A stretch of 64,000 nt of DNA from an uncultured Roseovarius sp. (GCF_947489715.1 NZ_CANLER010000004.1:124001-188000), one strand, 5' to 3'; counted from the first letter of the stretch, positions 17,567 to 26,578 are shown. The notes: generated by a model not told the origin, from the letters alone. Translations and numbers: made by a program.

Positions 17567-17740
17567 CTAATCCAGGTCAGGCAGATTGCGACGATTGATC
17601 TCGCGGCGCTGCGCAACCATTACCTTGTAAATTGCCTCGTCAACGGCATCTTCGATACCGGGTTTCGGCTCGCCTTCGATCTCACGCAAACCAAACGTAA
17701 GCACCGCAGACGATTGCGGTTCATCAAACATATTACTCAT
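17567..17740 (-). CDS. Small conserved-looking protein, 57 residues
   Basis: A 57-residue protein, MSNMFDEPQ...NLPDLD, starting at ATG 17740 with AGGAG nine bases upstream on the minus strand; a longer frame to 17773 lacks a ribosome site. It is acidic at the N-terminus, ends in NRRNLPDLD, and has no signal peptide or membrane segment. I do not recognise the family. A good ribosome site upstream and a real terminator downstream make it likely to be expressed as a single-gene unit. Function unknown. Confidence 0.65.
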   Translation of the reverse strand: MSNMFDEPQSSAVLTFGLREIEGEPKPGIEDAVDEAIYKVMVAQRREINRRNLPDLD

Positions 17741-18436
17741 CACACTTAAACTCCTGTCAGGATTTCCCACCAACTCCCAACGAAAGCCGTCCTTTCACCA
17801 ATTCCCCCGGCAACACACGCCGTTTTACTTGTCTGGCCTTACACGCGACCAGTCATCAGAAGGGGACATACGCTGCCAGGCTACGGCCCTGCACGGTTTT
17901 TGACCCTCAAAAGGGCCAAGAACCGATGCGCAGAAATTGCGGACAGAAAGCATGTGCAATATCAACAACTTCATACTCGTACACGTACTCTCACTCGTTC
18001 ACACTTGCGGAACATAAATTTACACACATGCTTTCCGCCGCCATCCTTCGATGCTTCCATATTGTGACTAAATTTAGGTAAATCCAGTCCTGAATTGCGG
18101 ATTGGTTAATTGGAGACGATTTGGTCTGACTTTCGGTGTTCGTGTATTTGCAACAGTTTCTGAGTCATGGATCAGAACAGACGAAAAATCAGAAGACTGT
18201 TTCGCCATAAGCACCTCGAGTCCTGAATTTGGGATTTCTCAGGTCATGTTCCCTAGATGTGCCAGATCGTTCACACATTGGAAAAGGTCTGTTTTTCGGC
18301 TTTCCAACTGGAAAATCGCGGCTTCCAAAGGGGACCGATGTCGAAATTATCCCGAAACGCACCCAATTCGCGGACAGATCGAATCGCGAAAGATAGCCGA
18401 TGTGTGTCGTTTGACTGCAATTACCAGCGATGAAAA
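17741..18436. other. Long intergenic region, mostly unexplained
   Basis: About 700 bases upstream of the 57-residue gene and downstream of amt. It contains an inverted repeat: GAAAGCATGTG (17946-17956) with CACATGCTTTC (18025-18035), extended outward by GCGG/CCGC with a 3-base bulge, around a pyrimidine- and CA-rich loop of about 68 bases. An 11-base direct repeat AGTCCTGAATT occurs at 18086 and 18219. A frame of 126 codons at 18102-18482 has no ribosome site, no family-like sequence and runs through a terminator, so I do not call it a gene. Confidence 0.4.
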
Positions 18437-18468
18437 GATAACCCCGAGCGGGAACGCTCGGGGTTATC
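18437..18468 (-). terminator. Rho-independent terminator of amt
   Basis: Perfect 14-bp stem GATAACCCCGAGCG (18437-18450) with CGCTCGGGGTTATC (18455-18468), loop of 4. Read on the minus strand it is followed by TTTTC, fitting termination of amt, whose stop is 25 bases away. Confidence 0.9.
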
Positions 18469-18492
18469 TTTCAGCTCTCTGATCAGGAAGTG

Positions 18493-19815
18493 TCAGGTGG
18501 CCGAGAATTCGGGGTAAGCTTCCATCCCCAGCTCTGCCATATCAAGGCCGCTGATCTCAACCTCTTCATCGACGCGTAGACCCATGGTGGCTTTCAGGGC
18601 CAGCCAGACGACGGCCGATGCAGCGGTAACGAAAGCGCCGACAACCATGATCGAGTATAATTGGGTACCAAGGTTGGCCGCGTCGTTGGTGAAGCAAACC
18701 GCGACCGTGCCCCAGATACCCGCAAACAGGTGGACAGGTATCGCGCCAACCACATCGTCGATCTTCATGCGATCTAGCATCGGCACGGCAAAGACAACGA
18801 TGACGCCGCCAATCCCGCCAATCAGCGTGGACTGGATCAGCGATGGTGTCAGTGGTTCTGCCGTAATTGAAACCAGCCCCGCCAAGGCTCCGTTAAGGAT
18901 CATCGTCAAATCTGGTTTTTTATACATTACTTGCGTCAGGATCAGAGCGGCAAACGCCCCAGCCGCCGCAGCGGTGTTCGTGTTCGAGAAAATACGGCTG
19001 ATATCGGCCACGTTCCCGGCAGTATCCATGTATAATTGTGAACCGCCGTTGAAGCCGAACCAACCCAGCCACAGGATGAAAGTGCCCAACGTTGCCAGCG
19101 CGAGGTTGGAGCCTGGGAAAGGATGCACTTTGCCGTCTTTATATTTGCCAAGACGTGGCCCGAGGATGATGGCCCCTGTCAGCGCGGCCCAACCGCCCAC
19201 CGAGTGGACCACCGTCGATCCGGCAAAGTCCTGAAAACCCATACCGTCCAGGAACCCACCACCCCATTTCCAGCTGGCCTGGATAGGATAGATAACGGCG
19301 GTAAGTATTACGACGAAGACCAGAAACGGCCAAAGCTTGATCCGTTCGGCCAGCGCCCCCGACACGATTGAGGCGGTTGCAGCACAGAACATCAGCTGAA
19401 AGAAGAAATCCGAGCCCACTGAGGCGTAGGTCAAATCTGGCTCAGCTCCCTCAAGGCCCACAGGCTCCAGTGCGGCGATGGAAAACGCGCCCAGCATGCC
19501 GTCAATCGACCAGCCATCGCCCGGGTACATCAAGTTATAACCGAGGATGTAATAGAAGAGTGACGCGAGTGAAAAGAGCGCGACGTTCTTTGTCAGTTGC
19601 ATTGCGACGTTCTTACCGCGCACGAGTCCCGCTTCGAGCATGGCAAAACCGGCGGCCATGAAGAACACCAGAAAGCCTGAGACAAGGAACATGAAGGTGG
19701 TGAAGATAAAGCCGATATCGGCATTCAACGGCGTTGTATCCGCCTCTTGAGCAAGACCCATGCTTGGCAGCAAGATCAGCGCAGCGGCAAGGCGCAGTTT
19801 GGTCAGGGGTTGCAT
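18493..19815 (-). CDS. amt: Ammonium transporter
   Basis: A 440-residue inner-membrane ammonium channel of the Amt/MEP/Rh family. ATG 19815 is chosen (MQPLTKLRL, AGGAG upstream), giving a signal-like N-terminus ending in GLAQEAD, which is common for Amt proteins; then about eleven membrane segments. Family segments seen include GLVRGKNVAMQLTKN, FAGSTVVHSVGGWAAL, GTFILWLGWFGFNGGS and the C-terminal DEEVEISGLDMAELGMEAY tail that contacts GlnK. It lies 25 bases after glnK on the same strand, the standard glnK-amt operon. Confidence 0.96.
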   Translation of the reverse strand: MQPLTKLRLAAALILLPSMGLAQEADTTPLNADIGFIFTTFMFLVSGFLVFFMAAGFAMLEAGLVRGKNVAMQLTKNVALFSLASLFYYILGYNLMYPGDGWSIDGMLGAFSIAALEPVGLEGAEPDLTYASVGSDFFFQLMFCAATASIVSGALAERIKLWPFLVFVVILTAVIYPIQASWKWGGGFLDGMGFQDFAGSTVVHSVGGWAALTGAIILGPRLGKYKDGKVHPFPGSNLALATLGTFILWLGWFGFNGGSQLYMDTAGNVADISRIFSNTNTAAAAGAFAALILTQVMYKKPDLTMILNGALAGLVSITAEPLTPSLIQSTLIGGIGGVIVVFAVPMLDRMKIDDVVGAIPVHLFAGIWGTVAVCFTNDAANLGTQLYSIMVVGAFVTAASAVVWLALKATMGLRVDEEVEISGLDMAELGMEAYPEFSAT

Positions 19816-19840
19816 ATGATTTCTCCTGTATTGATCGGTA

Positions 19841-20179
19841 TCAGAGCGCCTCGGCATCGGTTTCCCCGGTGCGCACGCGCATGGATTGCTGGAGGTCTAG
19901 GACAAAGATCTTGCCGTCACCGATCTTGCCAGTGCGCGCGGTGCCGGCGATCGTTTCGATTACCTGATCTGCCATGTTGGCGGTGACCGCGATTTCCAGC
20001 TTGATCTTGGGTACGAAATTGACGGCATATTCGGCGCCGCGATAGATTTCTGTGTGGCCTGATTGGGCGCCGAATCCCTTAATTTCGGTCACCATCATGC
20101 CGCGCACGCCCATATTGGTCAGCGCCTCGCGCACTTCATCCAACTTGAAGGGCTTGATCGTTGCGATGATCAGTTTCAC
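19841..20179 (-). CDS. glnK: Nitrogen regulatory protein P-II (GlnK type)
   Basis: A 112-residue PII signal protein that senses ATP/ADP and 2-oxoglutarate and controls Amt by direct block. The uridylylation site is Tyr51 in the T-loop RGAEYAVNFVPK, and the C-terminal signature TGKIGDGKIFV is present. Pairing with amt marks it as GlnK rather than the GlnB next to glnA. Likely nitrogen-controlled, but I could not place an NtrC or sigma-54 site upstream with confidence. Confidence 0.95.
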   Translation of the reverse strand: MKLIIATIKPFKLDEVREALTNMGVRGMMVTEIKGFGAQSGHTEIYRGAEYAVNFVPKIKLEIAVTANMADQVIETIAGTARTGKIGDGKIFVLDLQQSMRVRTGETDAEAL

Positions 20180-20272
20180 CGTTTTCCCCTTTTCATCTTA
20201 TGGTGAGACAGATGTCTGTTGCACCGGCAGCAGAGTTGATTCTGCGGTGCAGCGAAAGATTTGCGCGGTGGT

Positions 20273-20308
20273 TTGCGAAAAATTTGAGAAGGGGTTGCGG
20301 AAAATTTG
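20273..20308. repeat. Direct repeat upstream of glnK and the PBP gene
   Basis: TTGCGAAAAATTTG (20273-20286) and TTGCGGAAAATTTG (20295-20308) differ at one base and are offset by 22 bases, about two helical turns. A looser copy lies near 20253. This divergent promoter region also carries an interrupted inverted repeat of GCACC and GGTGC at 20221-20250. Could be a regulator site; no known box fits. Confidence 0.35.
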
Positions 20309-20436
20309 TGCGATTTATTGGTAATGCCTGAAAATATGGCAGTGCAAAAATCCGGGCAGTATCGCCGCCGGGGGTCTACATTTGCATTTCCACGCGGTAG
20401 AGTGCGGTAAAACAAACGAGTCCGGGCAGGACGAGC

Positions 20437-22584
20437 ATGAGTAAATCTGGTAGGAAAAAGCCGTCTTTGGTGGCCGATAAGCGGTACACCAATTCTAAGG
20501 CCAAGCCGAAACCGGCGAAACGCAAGCCTGCGACTAAACGCAAGCGGCGGGGCCCGGCGCGCAAACGCAATCCGATTGTGGCGTTTTTCTTGCGCATCAT
20601 CCGCTTTTTCCTGAGGATCATCTGGTGGGTCACCTGGCGGGTGACTGCGGTTGTCGCACTGGTTGTCGGATTGTCGGTGGGCTATGTCTACTCGACGCTG
20701 CCAGATGTGAACCAGTTGCTTGATGGTCGGGCGCGGGGGTCAGTGACTTTGCTTGATCGTGAGGGGGAGGTCTTTGCCTGGCGCGGGGACCAGTTCGGCG
20801 GTGAGGTTAATGCTAAGACAGTTAGCAAACATTTGCGAAACGCGGTGGTCGCGACTGAGGATAAACGTTTCTATCGGCATTTCGGGATCAGCCCGCGCGG
20901 CGTGGCCAGTGCTGTGCGTATCAACTTGAGCGAGGGGCGCGGTCCGCTGAGCGGGCACGGCGGGTCAACAATCACTCAACAGACGGCCAAACTTCTATGT
21001 CTGGGTGTTGAATATGACAAAGCCGAGTGGAAGGACGAAACTGCCTATATCAATGACTGCCGTCGTGGGTCGATGTCGCGCAAAATCAAAGAAGCAATCT
21101 ATGCGCTTGCGATGGAAGTTAAGTATACCAAGGATCAGATACTCTCGATCTATCTGAACCGGGCCTATATGGGTGGCGGAGCCTATGGGGCCGAAGCGGC
21201 GGCGCAACGCTATTTCGGAAAATCCTCGGCCCAATTACGTGCGGCAGAGGCAGCGATGCTGGCCGGGCTGTTGACTGCGCCCTCCACGCTGGCACCGACA
21301 AGCAACCTGAAACGCTCGCAGGATCGTGCGGCGACGGTGCTGCGATTGATGCAGGAGCAGGGGTATCTCAGCCCCAAACAGATGCGCGAAGCGCAGGCCA
21401 ATCCGGCGACGCTGAGCAAGGCCGCGAAGGCGCAGGCCGGTGGCTATTTCGCCGATTGGGTGATGGATAGCGGGCCCGAGTTTTTTACCCGTGACACGAC
21501 CGAAGATGTGATCATTCGAACAACGCTTGACCAGCGCATCCAGAAGGCCGCTGAAGATGCACTAGTATATATTTTTGAGAACAAAGTGCGCGAAGGATCA
21601 AAGGCGCAGGCCGCTATCGTGGTGATGTCCGCCGACGGCGCTGTGCGTGCGATGGTAGGTGGCCGCGACAGTACGGTTCAGGGGGCGTTCAACCGGGCGA
21701 CGCAAGCCAAGCGCCAGACCGGATCGGCGTTCAAACCCTTTGTCTACGCCACAGCGCTTGAGCTGGGTTTCGGTTGGGATTCGCTGGTGGTGGACGAGCC
21801 CTACTGCCTGGACATCCCCGGATCGGGCCGCTGGTGCCCGAAAAACTACACCAATAAGCATTATGGACGGGTCACGTTGGCTGACGCTTTGCGCAATTCT
21901 CTGAACGTCCCGGCGGTTAAAGTAAGCGAACGCGTGGGACGTGACTTGGTGCGCGAAGTGGCCACCGGGTTTGGCATCGACAACGAGTTGGCCAAAGGAC
22001 CAGCACTGGCACTCGGAGCGTCAGAAAGCACCCTGTTGGAGATGACTGGGGCCTATGCGGGTATTCTGAACGGTGGCTCCTCGGTCACGCCTTATGGCCT
22101 GACCGAGTTGCGCCTTTTGGGTGATGATACGCCGATGATGGGCGTCAGCGGCGGTATTGGAGAGCGAGTGATACAGGAAGCCGCGGCGCAGGAACTGATC
22201 TGGATGATGAGTCAGGTGGTATCAAACGGCACCGGCAGCCGCGCCAAGTTGCCGGACCGTGAAGCAGCAGGCAAGACTGGAACAACGCAAGCCGCGCGTG
22301 ATGCCTGGTTCCTTGGGTTTACCGCTGATTATGTAACCGGTGTCTGGATGGGCTATGACGATAACACACCGCTTAGCGGGGTGACCGGCGGTGGGTTACC
22401 CGCAGAAATCTGGCATGAGACGATGGTCCGCGTCCACAAGGACACACCGGTTAATCCGCTACCAATGATCCGTCCCGCGCCCAAAGCCCAACCCAAGCAG
22501 GATAACCGTCAACGCCGCCGGCAACGCGGTGGTGGTAATGCCATCGAAAACATCTTACGTGGCTTGTTCGGGGCAAATCGGTAA
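20437..22584 (+). CDS. Bifunctional penicillin-binding protein (PBP1A family)
   Basis: A 715-residue class A PBP that polymerises and cross-links peptidoglycan at the outer face of the inner membrane. A lysine-rich cytosolic tail (residues 1-46) precedes one membrane helix (about 66-86). The GT51 glycosyltransferase domain has Glu141 in ATEDKRFYRHFG and the QQTAK and RKIKEAIYAL motifs. The transpeptidase has SxxK at Ser430 (GSAFKP), SxN at 488-490 (SLN) and KTG at 613-615. The C-terminus (residues 680-715) is a Pro/Gln/Arg-rich tail. The sequence is somewhat shorter than E. coli PBP1a because the OB-like insertion is absent. Confidence 0.93.
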   Translation: MSKSGRKKPSLVADKRYTNSKAKPKPAKRKPATKRKRRGPARKRNPIVAFFLRIIRFFLRIIWWVTWRVTAVVALVVGLSVGYVYSTLPDVNQLLDGRARGSVTLLDREGEVFAWRGDQFGGEVNAKTVSKHLRNAVVATEDKRFYRHFGISPRGVASAVRINLSEGRGPLSGHGGSTITQQTAKLLCLGVEYDKAEWKDETAYINDCRRGSMSRKIKEAIYALAMEVKYTKDQILSIYLNRAYMGGGAYGAEAAAQRYFGKSSAQLRAAEAAMLAGLLTAPSTLAPTSNLKRSQDRAATVLRLMQEQGYLSPKQMREAQANPATLSKAAKAQAGGYFADWVMDSGPEFFTRDTTEDVIIRTTLDQRIQKAAEDALVYIFENKVREGSKAQAAIVVMSADGAVRAMVGGRDSTVQGAFNRATQAKRQTGSAFKPFVYATALELGFGWDSLVVDEPYCLDIPGSGRWCPKNYTNKHYGRVTLADALRNSLNVPAVKVSERVGRDLVREVATGFGIDNELAKGPALALGASESTLLEMTGAYAGILNGGSSVTPYGLTELRLLGDDTPMMGVSGGIGERVIQEAAAQELIWMMSQVVSNGTGSRAKLPDREAAGKTGTTQAARDAWFLGFTADYVTGVWMGYDDNTPLSGVTGGGLPAEIWHETMVRVHKDTPVNPLPMIRPAPKAQPKQDNRQRRRQRGGGNAIENILRGLFGANR

Positions 22585-22675
22585 GTCCTGACTTTGCTGC
22601 GCATACCTAGTTTTCGGCTTTGATCCAGCAAGTAAGGCATCGGATGCGGGTCTGCCGTGCGCGCGATTGCCCGGA

Positions 22676-23455
22676 TTAATCTTGAATTGGGTGCCCTTCG
22701 AATTGAGCGAGCTTGATTTCATTGGCCTCCAGCTTAAGGCGTACAGCCTGTGCAATAGCGATTGCGGTTGGCGTATCTCCATGAAGGCAGATGGTGTCGA
22801 TGCGTGTTGGAATTTGTGTGCCGCTTTCGGTAATGATCGCAGCAGCCTGAACCATCCTGAAAATACGATCAGCTGCCAAGGACGGATCATGGATTACAGC
22901 GCCGGGTTGGCTGCGGTCTACCAAAGTTGCATCGTCGTTATAGGCTCGGTCGGCGAATATTTCACATGCCACCCTGCACCCTAACTCCGCCGCCGCTGCT
23001 TGTTGGGCGGTGCCCGCCAAAACCATAACGATAATATCCGGCGCGACCGAGAGGGCGGCACGGTAGCAGGCCAACGCCATCTTGGCATCTTCGGCCGCCA
23101 TGTTGGCCAGCGCGCCATGCAGTTTCAGATGCCGGACCTCGGCCCCGGCGGCGCGCGCCATGGCCTGTGCCGCGCCCAGTTGGTAACGCACCAGGTTCGC
23201 CAGGCTTTCCGGTTGCAGATGCATGCGGCGTCGGCCGAATCCCTGAAGATCGGCAAAACCCGGATGCGCGCCAATGCCCACACCGCGCGCGGCCGCCGCC
23301 TGCATGGTTGCGGCCATCACATCCCAGTCGCCGGCATGCAGCCCGCAGGCGATATTGGCCGAGGTCACGATGTCGAGCAGCCCTGTGTCATCGCCCATCG
23401 TCCAGGCACCAAAGCTTTCGCCCATATCCGCGTTAAGGTCGACAGTCTGGCTCAT
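22676..23455 (-). CDS. pxpA: 5-oxoprolinase subunit A (LamB/YcsF family)
   Basis: A 259-residue subunit of the PxpABC enzyme, which hydrolyses 5-oxoproline to glutamate with ATP. The family start VDLNADMGESFGAW, then SANIACGLHAGDW with metal or substrate-type residues, VGIGAHPGF and KLHGALAN are all present, and CLHGDTP is near the end. The start overlaps the pxpC stop by four bases. The 3' third of the gene (to about base 23,030) has clearly lower G+C than the rest while the frame stays intact. It is the last gene of the minus-strand cluster; only 91 bases separate it from the PBP gene, convergent. Confidence 0.92.
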   Translation of the reverse strand: MSQTVDLNADMGESFGAWTMGDDTGLLDIVTSANIACGLHAGDWDVMAATMQAAAARGVGIGAHPGFADLQGFGRRRMHLQPESLANLVRYQLGAAQAMARAAGAEVRHLKLHGALANMAAEDAKMALACYRAALSVAPDIIVMVLAGTAQQAAAAELGCRVACEIFADRAYNDDATLVDRSQPGAVIHDPSLAADRIFRMVQAAAIITESGTQIPTRIDTICLHGDTPTAIAIAQAVRLKLEANEIKLAQFEGHPIQD

Positions 23456-24480
23456 GGAATGTCCCTTTCAAGATCGTCGCCAGCGGTCACACCGCTGATC
23501 AGTTGGTAGGATAGCAGATCATGGATGTTATGCGGATCGCGGATCAGCGGGCGCAGTTGATTGCGCAAGGTTTTGCGCCGGGTATCTTCGCGGCGTTCCA
23601 CCTCGACCGCCTCGGCCAGCGGGATCAGGCTAAACCGCAGGATGTCACCGGGTCGCGCCTGCGCCACACGCGGCAGATCGCAGGGCAGGACTGAGCCGAT
23701 ACGCGGATAGCCACCGGTTGTCTGGCATTCACCGAGCAGCACGAAGGGGCTGCCGTCGCCGGTGATCTGAATGTCGCCGGGGGTGATCACCTCGGAAAGG
23801 ACGCTGAGGCCCGCGTCGCTGTGGAACCCGGCACCGTCGCAGAACAGTTTCACCCCCATCCGGTTGCCACGGGTGTCGCGGCGAAAGCCCATGGCGGTGA
23901 ATCGGTCGATTTCGCTGGCATCGAATAGCGGGGTCTGCGGCCCGGCGACAAAGCGTACGGTGCCGCCATCAAATCGCTCGTTGGTGCCGAGCGTCAGACC
24001 GGTCTGATCCGGCTTTGCATCAGGTCCCAGCGGTAGCCGCGACCCCGCCTGAACGGGACCATTAAGGCCTGCGGCCAGATGGGCGCTGCGCGCCGTCAGA
24101 AGCGTCGGCAGATCCAACCCGCCGCCCAGATGCAGATAGCCATAGTTTCCTGTCCGAGCGGCGCCGATGGACAGGCGGGCGCCCTGCGGCAGCAGGTGGC
24201 TTGCATTCCAGACAATCGGCGCGCCGTCGATGGTGGCGCGCATCGGTGCGCCCGTCAAGGCGATGCGGGTATCCGCCGTCACCTCGAAATCGCCCCCTGT
24301 GCCAACCAGTTCCAGCGCGGCAAGTTGGCTGTCCTGCCGCAGCAGTGCCGCCCCTTCGGCCAGGGCCAGGCGATCCGCCGCGCCGCCCCGCGACAAGCCC
24401 TGGGCCAGGAACCCGGGCCGCCCCCGGTCCTGCACGCTGGTCCCGGGACCGGCGCGATGGACGATCAGCGCGCGAGTCAT
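23452..24480 (-). CDS. pxpC: 5-oxoprolinase subunit C (biotin-dependent carboxyltransferase-like family)
   Basis: A 342-residue protein homologous to KipA and the allophanate hydrolase/urea carboxylase C-terminal domain. Family segments: GPGTSVQDRGRPGFLAQGLSRGG near the N-terminus, then NRMGVKL, and the ISGDIQITGDG-like stretch SEVITPGDIQITGDGSP, then GECQTTGGYPRIG. With PxpB it forms the part of 5-oxoprolinase that activates substrate. Both ends overlap neighbours by four bases (pxpB upstream, pxpA downstream), indicating tight translational coupling in the order B-C-A, the same as in E. coli. Confidence 0.92.
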   Translation of the reverse strand: MTRALIVHRAGPGTSVQDRGRPGFLAQGLSRGGAADRLALAEGAALLRQDSQLAALELVGTGGDFEVTADTRIALTGAPMRATIDGAPIVWNASHLLPQGARLSIGAARTGNYGYLHLGGGLDLPTLLTARSAHLAAGLNGPVQAGSRLPLGPDAKPDQTGLTLGTNERFDGGTVRFVAGPQTPLFDASEIDRFTAMGFRRDTRGNRMGVKLFCDGAGFHSDAGLSVLSEVITPGDIQITGDGSPFVLLGECQTTGGYPRIGSVLPCDLPRVAQARPGDILRFSLIPLAEAVEVERREDTRRKTLRNQLRPLIRDPHNIHDLLSYQLISGVTAGDDLERDIP

Positions 24481-25217
24481 GTCAGCACCTCGGATGTGGC
24501 GCCGCCATCGGGGCCGTCGGCTTTCATGTTCGCCAGGCGCTCGGGCGTGGTGGGGGGAAACAGCACCTCATCCCCTGGGCGCAGGGTAAAGGGCGTGTCG
24601 GTATCCGGGCGAAACAGGCGAAAGCCGGTCTGTGCGATATGGCGCCAGCCGGTGGGCGTGGTCACGGAAAAAAGCACAAGCTGCCGGATCGCCACCACAA
24701 GCGCGCCTTGCGGCACGTTGTCGGACAGCGTGGTCTGGCGCGGGATGTCCCAGCAATCGGCCAATTCGCCCAGATAGGGCTGCCCCGGGGCGAAACCGAT
24801 GGCCTGCACCCGCACCTGTGTTTCAGAGATCGAGGCGATTGCCTGTTCCACCGTCAGCCCGGCGGCCTGCGCGGCCTCGCCAAGTTGCGGCGCAAGGTCA
24901 GTGCCGTAGACGGTGGGAATGCGCCACAGCCGTCGGCCACCGGGCAATTCGGCCTTGTACCAGTCGTCGGCGGCAAGCAGCCCGTCCAGTCGCGTCTGAA
25001 GCGCCGCGTGATCTTGCGCCAGCGGATCAAATCGCAAGTAGGCCGAGGTGAGCGAGGTCGAGGTTTCCTCGACCCCCGCCCAGTCCGCGTGATCAAGTGC
25101 TGCGCGAAAGGCAAGTGCTGCGCGGTTGGCGGGTTCGCTGAGCCGGTCGCCAAAGCTGATCAGAAAGCCATCGACGCCAAGCGTGCTGATCCGGGGCCAG
25201 TTTGAGTGCGGCACCAT
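24477..25217 (-). CDS. pxpB: 5-oxoprolinase subunit B (KipI family)
   Basis: A 246-residue protein of the KipI/PxpB family. Recognisable are GDRLSEPAN near residue 23, IPTVYGTDLAPQLGEAA in the middle, IGFAPGQPYLGEL, and the SVTTPTGWRHIAQTG C-terminal part followed by a PGDEVLFPPTT segment. ATG 25217 is taken as the start; no strong ribosome site was seen. KipI of Bacillus was first described as a kinase inhibitor, but the family is now regarded as a 5-oxoprolinase subunit. It is separated from the TRAP permease gene by 74 bases containing a hairpin. Confidence 0.9.
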   Translation of the reverse strand: MVPHSNWPRISTLGVDGFLISFGDRLSEPANRAALAFRAALDHADWAGVEETSTSLTSAYLRFDPLAQDHAALQTRLDGLLAADDWYKAELPGGRRLWRIPTVYGTDLAPQLGEAAQAAGLTVEQAIASISETQVRVQAIGFAPGQPYLGELADCWDIPRQTTLSDNVPQGALVVAIRQLVLFSVTTPTGWRHIAQTGFRLFRPDTDTPFTLRPGDEVLFPPTTPERLANMKADGPDGGATSEVLT

Positions 25218-25258
25218 GTCGATCTGTTTCCTTTTGAGTCACGAAGCTGAGTGTTGAT

Positions 25259-25287
25259 GTGTAGGCCCGGCAGATGCGGGCCCACAC
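25259..25287 (-). terminator. Intercistronic hairpin between TRAP and pxpB genes
   Basis: GTGT and GGCCCG (25259-25262, 25264-25269) pair with CGGGCC and ACAC (25277-25282, 25284-25287), with one mismatch and a 7-base loop. There is no T-run, so it may be an mRNA-processing or stability element rather than a full stop. Confidence 0.4.
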
Positions 25288-25291
25288 GGGA

Positions 25292-26575
25292 TCAGTAGAA
25301 CAGGGATGGCAGCCAGAGCGCGAGGTTCGGGAAGATCAGCAGCAGCGCCAGCATCACGAACATGGTCAGCACGAAGGGCAGCGCACCTTTCATTACGTCC
25401 ATCATCACCCCTGTCTTGCGCAGCCCCTGCACCACATAGAGGTTGATGCCGATGGGCGGGGTGATCAGTGCGGTTTCCAGAAGCACCATCAGAAGGATGC
25501 CGAACCAGACCGGATCAAAGCCAAGTGCTACCACGATGGGGGTGACCAGCGGTGCCATTGTCAGGAGCATCGAAAGCGTTTCCATGAAGCAACCAATCAG
25601 GATCATGATGAACACGATCATGATCATCGTCTGCATCGGTGACCAGCCAAGGCCGGTGACGAAATCGGTCAGCGCTTGTGTCAGCCCGATGATCGACAGC
25701 ACGAAGTTCAGGAACACGGCGGCGATGATGATCAGCATGATCATTGCCGTGGTACGCATCGTGCCTTCAATGGCCTGGCGCATCATGTCGATGCTCATCT
25801 TGCCGTTGAAGGCGGCCAGGGCCATCGCCGCGACCACACCCAGCGATGCCGCCTCGGTCGGGGTGGCGATACCGGCGTAGATCGACCCAACGACCACCAT
25901 GAAGATGCCCAGGGGCGGGATCAGCGCAGGCAGGGCGCGCATACGTTCGCCCCAAGTATAGCTCAGGCTTTCGCCGCCCCAGGCGGGCCGCATCATGCAG
26001 GTCACCACGACGGTCAGGATAAAAAGCGCCGCGAGCAGGAAACCGGGGATGAACCCGGCCAGGTAAAGCTCGGGTACCGAGGTGTTGGTCAGCAAGCCAT
26101 AGAGAATGAGGTTGATTGAGGGCGGAATGAGAATGCCCAGGGTGCCACCTGCCGCGATGGTGCCCAGAAACAGCGGTTCGTTATAACCGCGTTTCTTGAT
26201 CTGCGGGATGGCGACGGTGCCGATGGTGGCGGCGGTGGCCACCGACGAGCCCGAGGTGGCGGCAAAGAGCGCCGATGAGCCAATATTCGAGTGCATCAGC
26301 CCGCCCGGCAACCAGCCCAGCCATTTGACGATGCCATCATACATCCGCTCGGTGATGCCGGCACGCAGCAAAATTTCGCCCAGCATCACGAACATCGGGA
26401 TTGCGACCAGCAGGAAATCGGTGCTGGTCTGCCAAGCCATGTCCGAGATCGCACGGTGCAGCGGCATCGGGCTGTCAGTCCATTGCAAGATGAGGCCCAG
26501 CCAGCCAAGAGCGGCGGCGATCGGCACGGCAAGGCCAATCAGGGCCAGAAGGATGAGGAGTGTTTTGATCAACAT
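25292..26575 (-). CDS. TRAP transporter large permease (DctM family)
   Basis: A 427-residue membrane protein with about twelve hydrophobic segments, the ion-coupled channel subunit of a TRAP uptake system. Typical parts are FVMLGEILLRAGITERMYDG, GGLMHSNIGSSALFAATSGSSVATAATIGT, and TPPIGINLYVVQGL near the C-terminus. It takes solutes handed over by the periplasmic binding protein (gene at 27207), driven by a sodium gradient in characterised systems. It starts 4 bases after the small permease gene, so both are one transcription unit. Substrate is inferred from the pxp context only. Confidence 0.92.
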   Translation of the reverse strand: MLIKTLLILLALIGLAVPIAAALGWLGLILQWTDSPMPLHRAISDMAWQTSTDFLLVAIPMFVMLGEILLRAGITERMYDGIVKWLGWLPGGLMHSNIGSSALFAATSGSSVATAATIGTVAIPQIKKRGYNEPLFLGTIAAGGTLGILIPPSINLILYGLLTNTSVPELYLAGFIPGFLLAALFILTVVVTCMMRPAWGGESLSYTWGERMRALPALIPPLGIFMVVVGSIYAGIATPTEAASLGVVAAMALAAFNGKMSIDMMRQAIEGTMRTTAMIMLIIIAAVFLNFVLSIIGLTQALTDFVTGLGWSPMQTMIMIVFIMILIGCFMETLSMLLTMAPLVTPIVVALGFDPVWFGILLMVLLETALITPPIGINLYVVQGLRKTGVMMDVMKGALPFVLTMFVMLALLLIFPNLALWLPSLFY

Positions 26576-26578
26576 GGC

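Noticed and set aside
18102..18482. Plus-strand frame of 126 codons downstream of amt
   Set aside because: No ribosome site, unlike-protein composition, and it runs through the amt terminator stem at 18437-18468.
20180..20436. Sigma-54 promoter or NtrC site before glnK
   Set aside because: No good TGGCAC-N5-TTGC match was found on the minus strand; GCACC and GGTGC are 20 bases apart, too far for a standard NtrC site.
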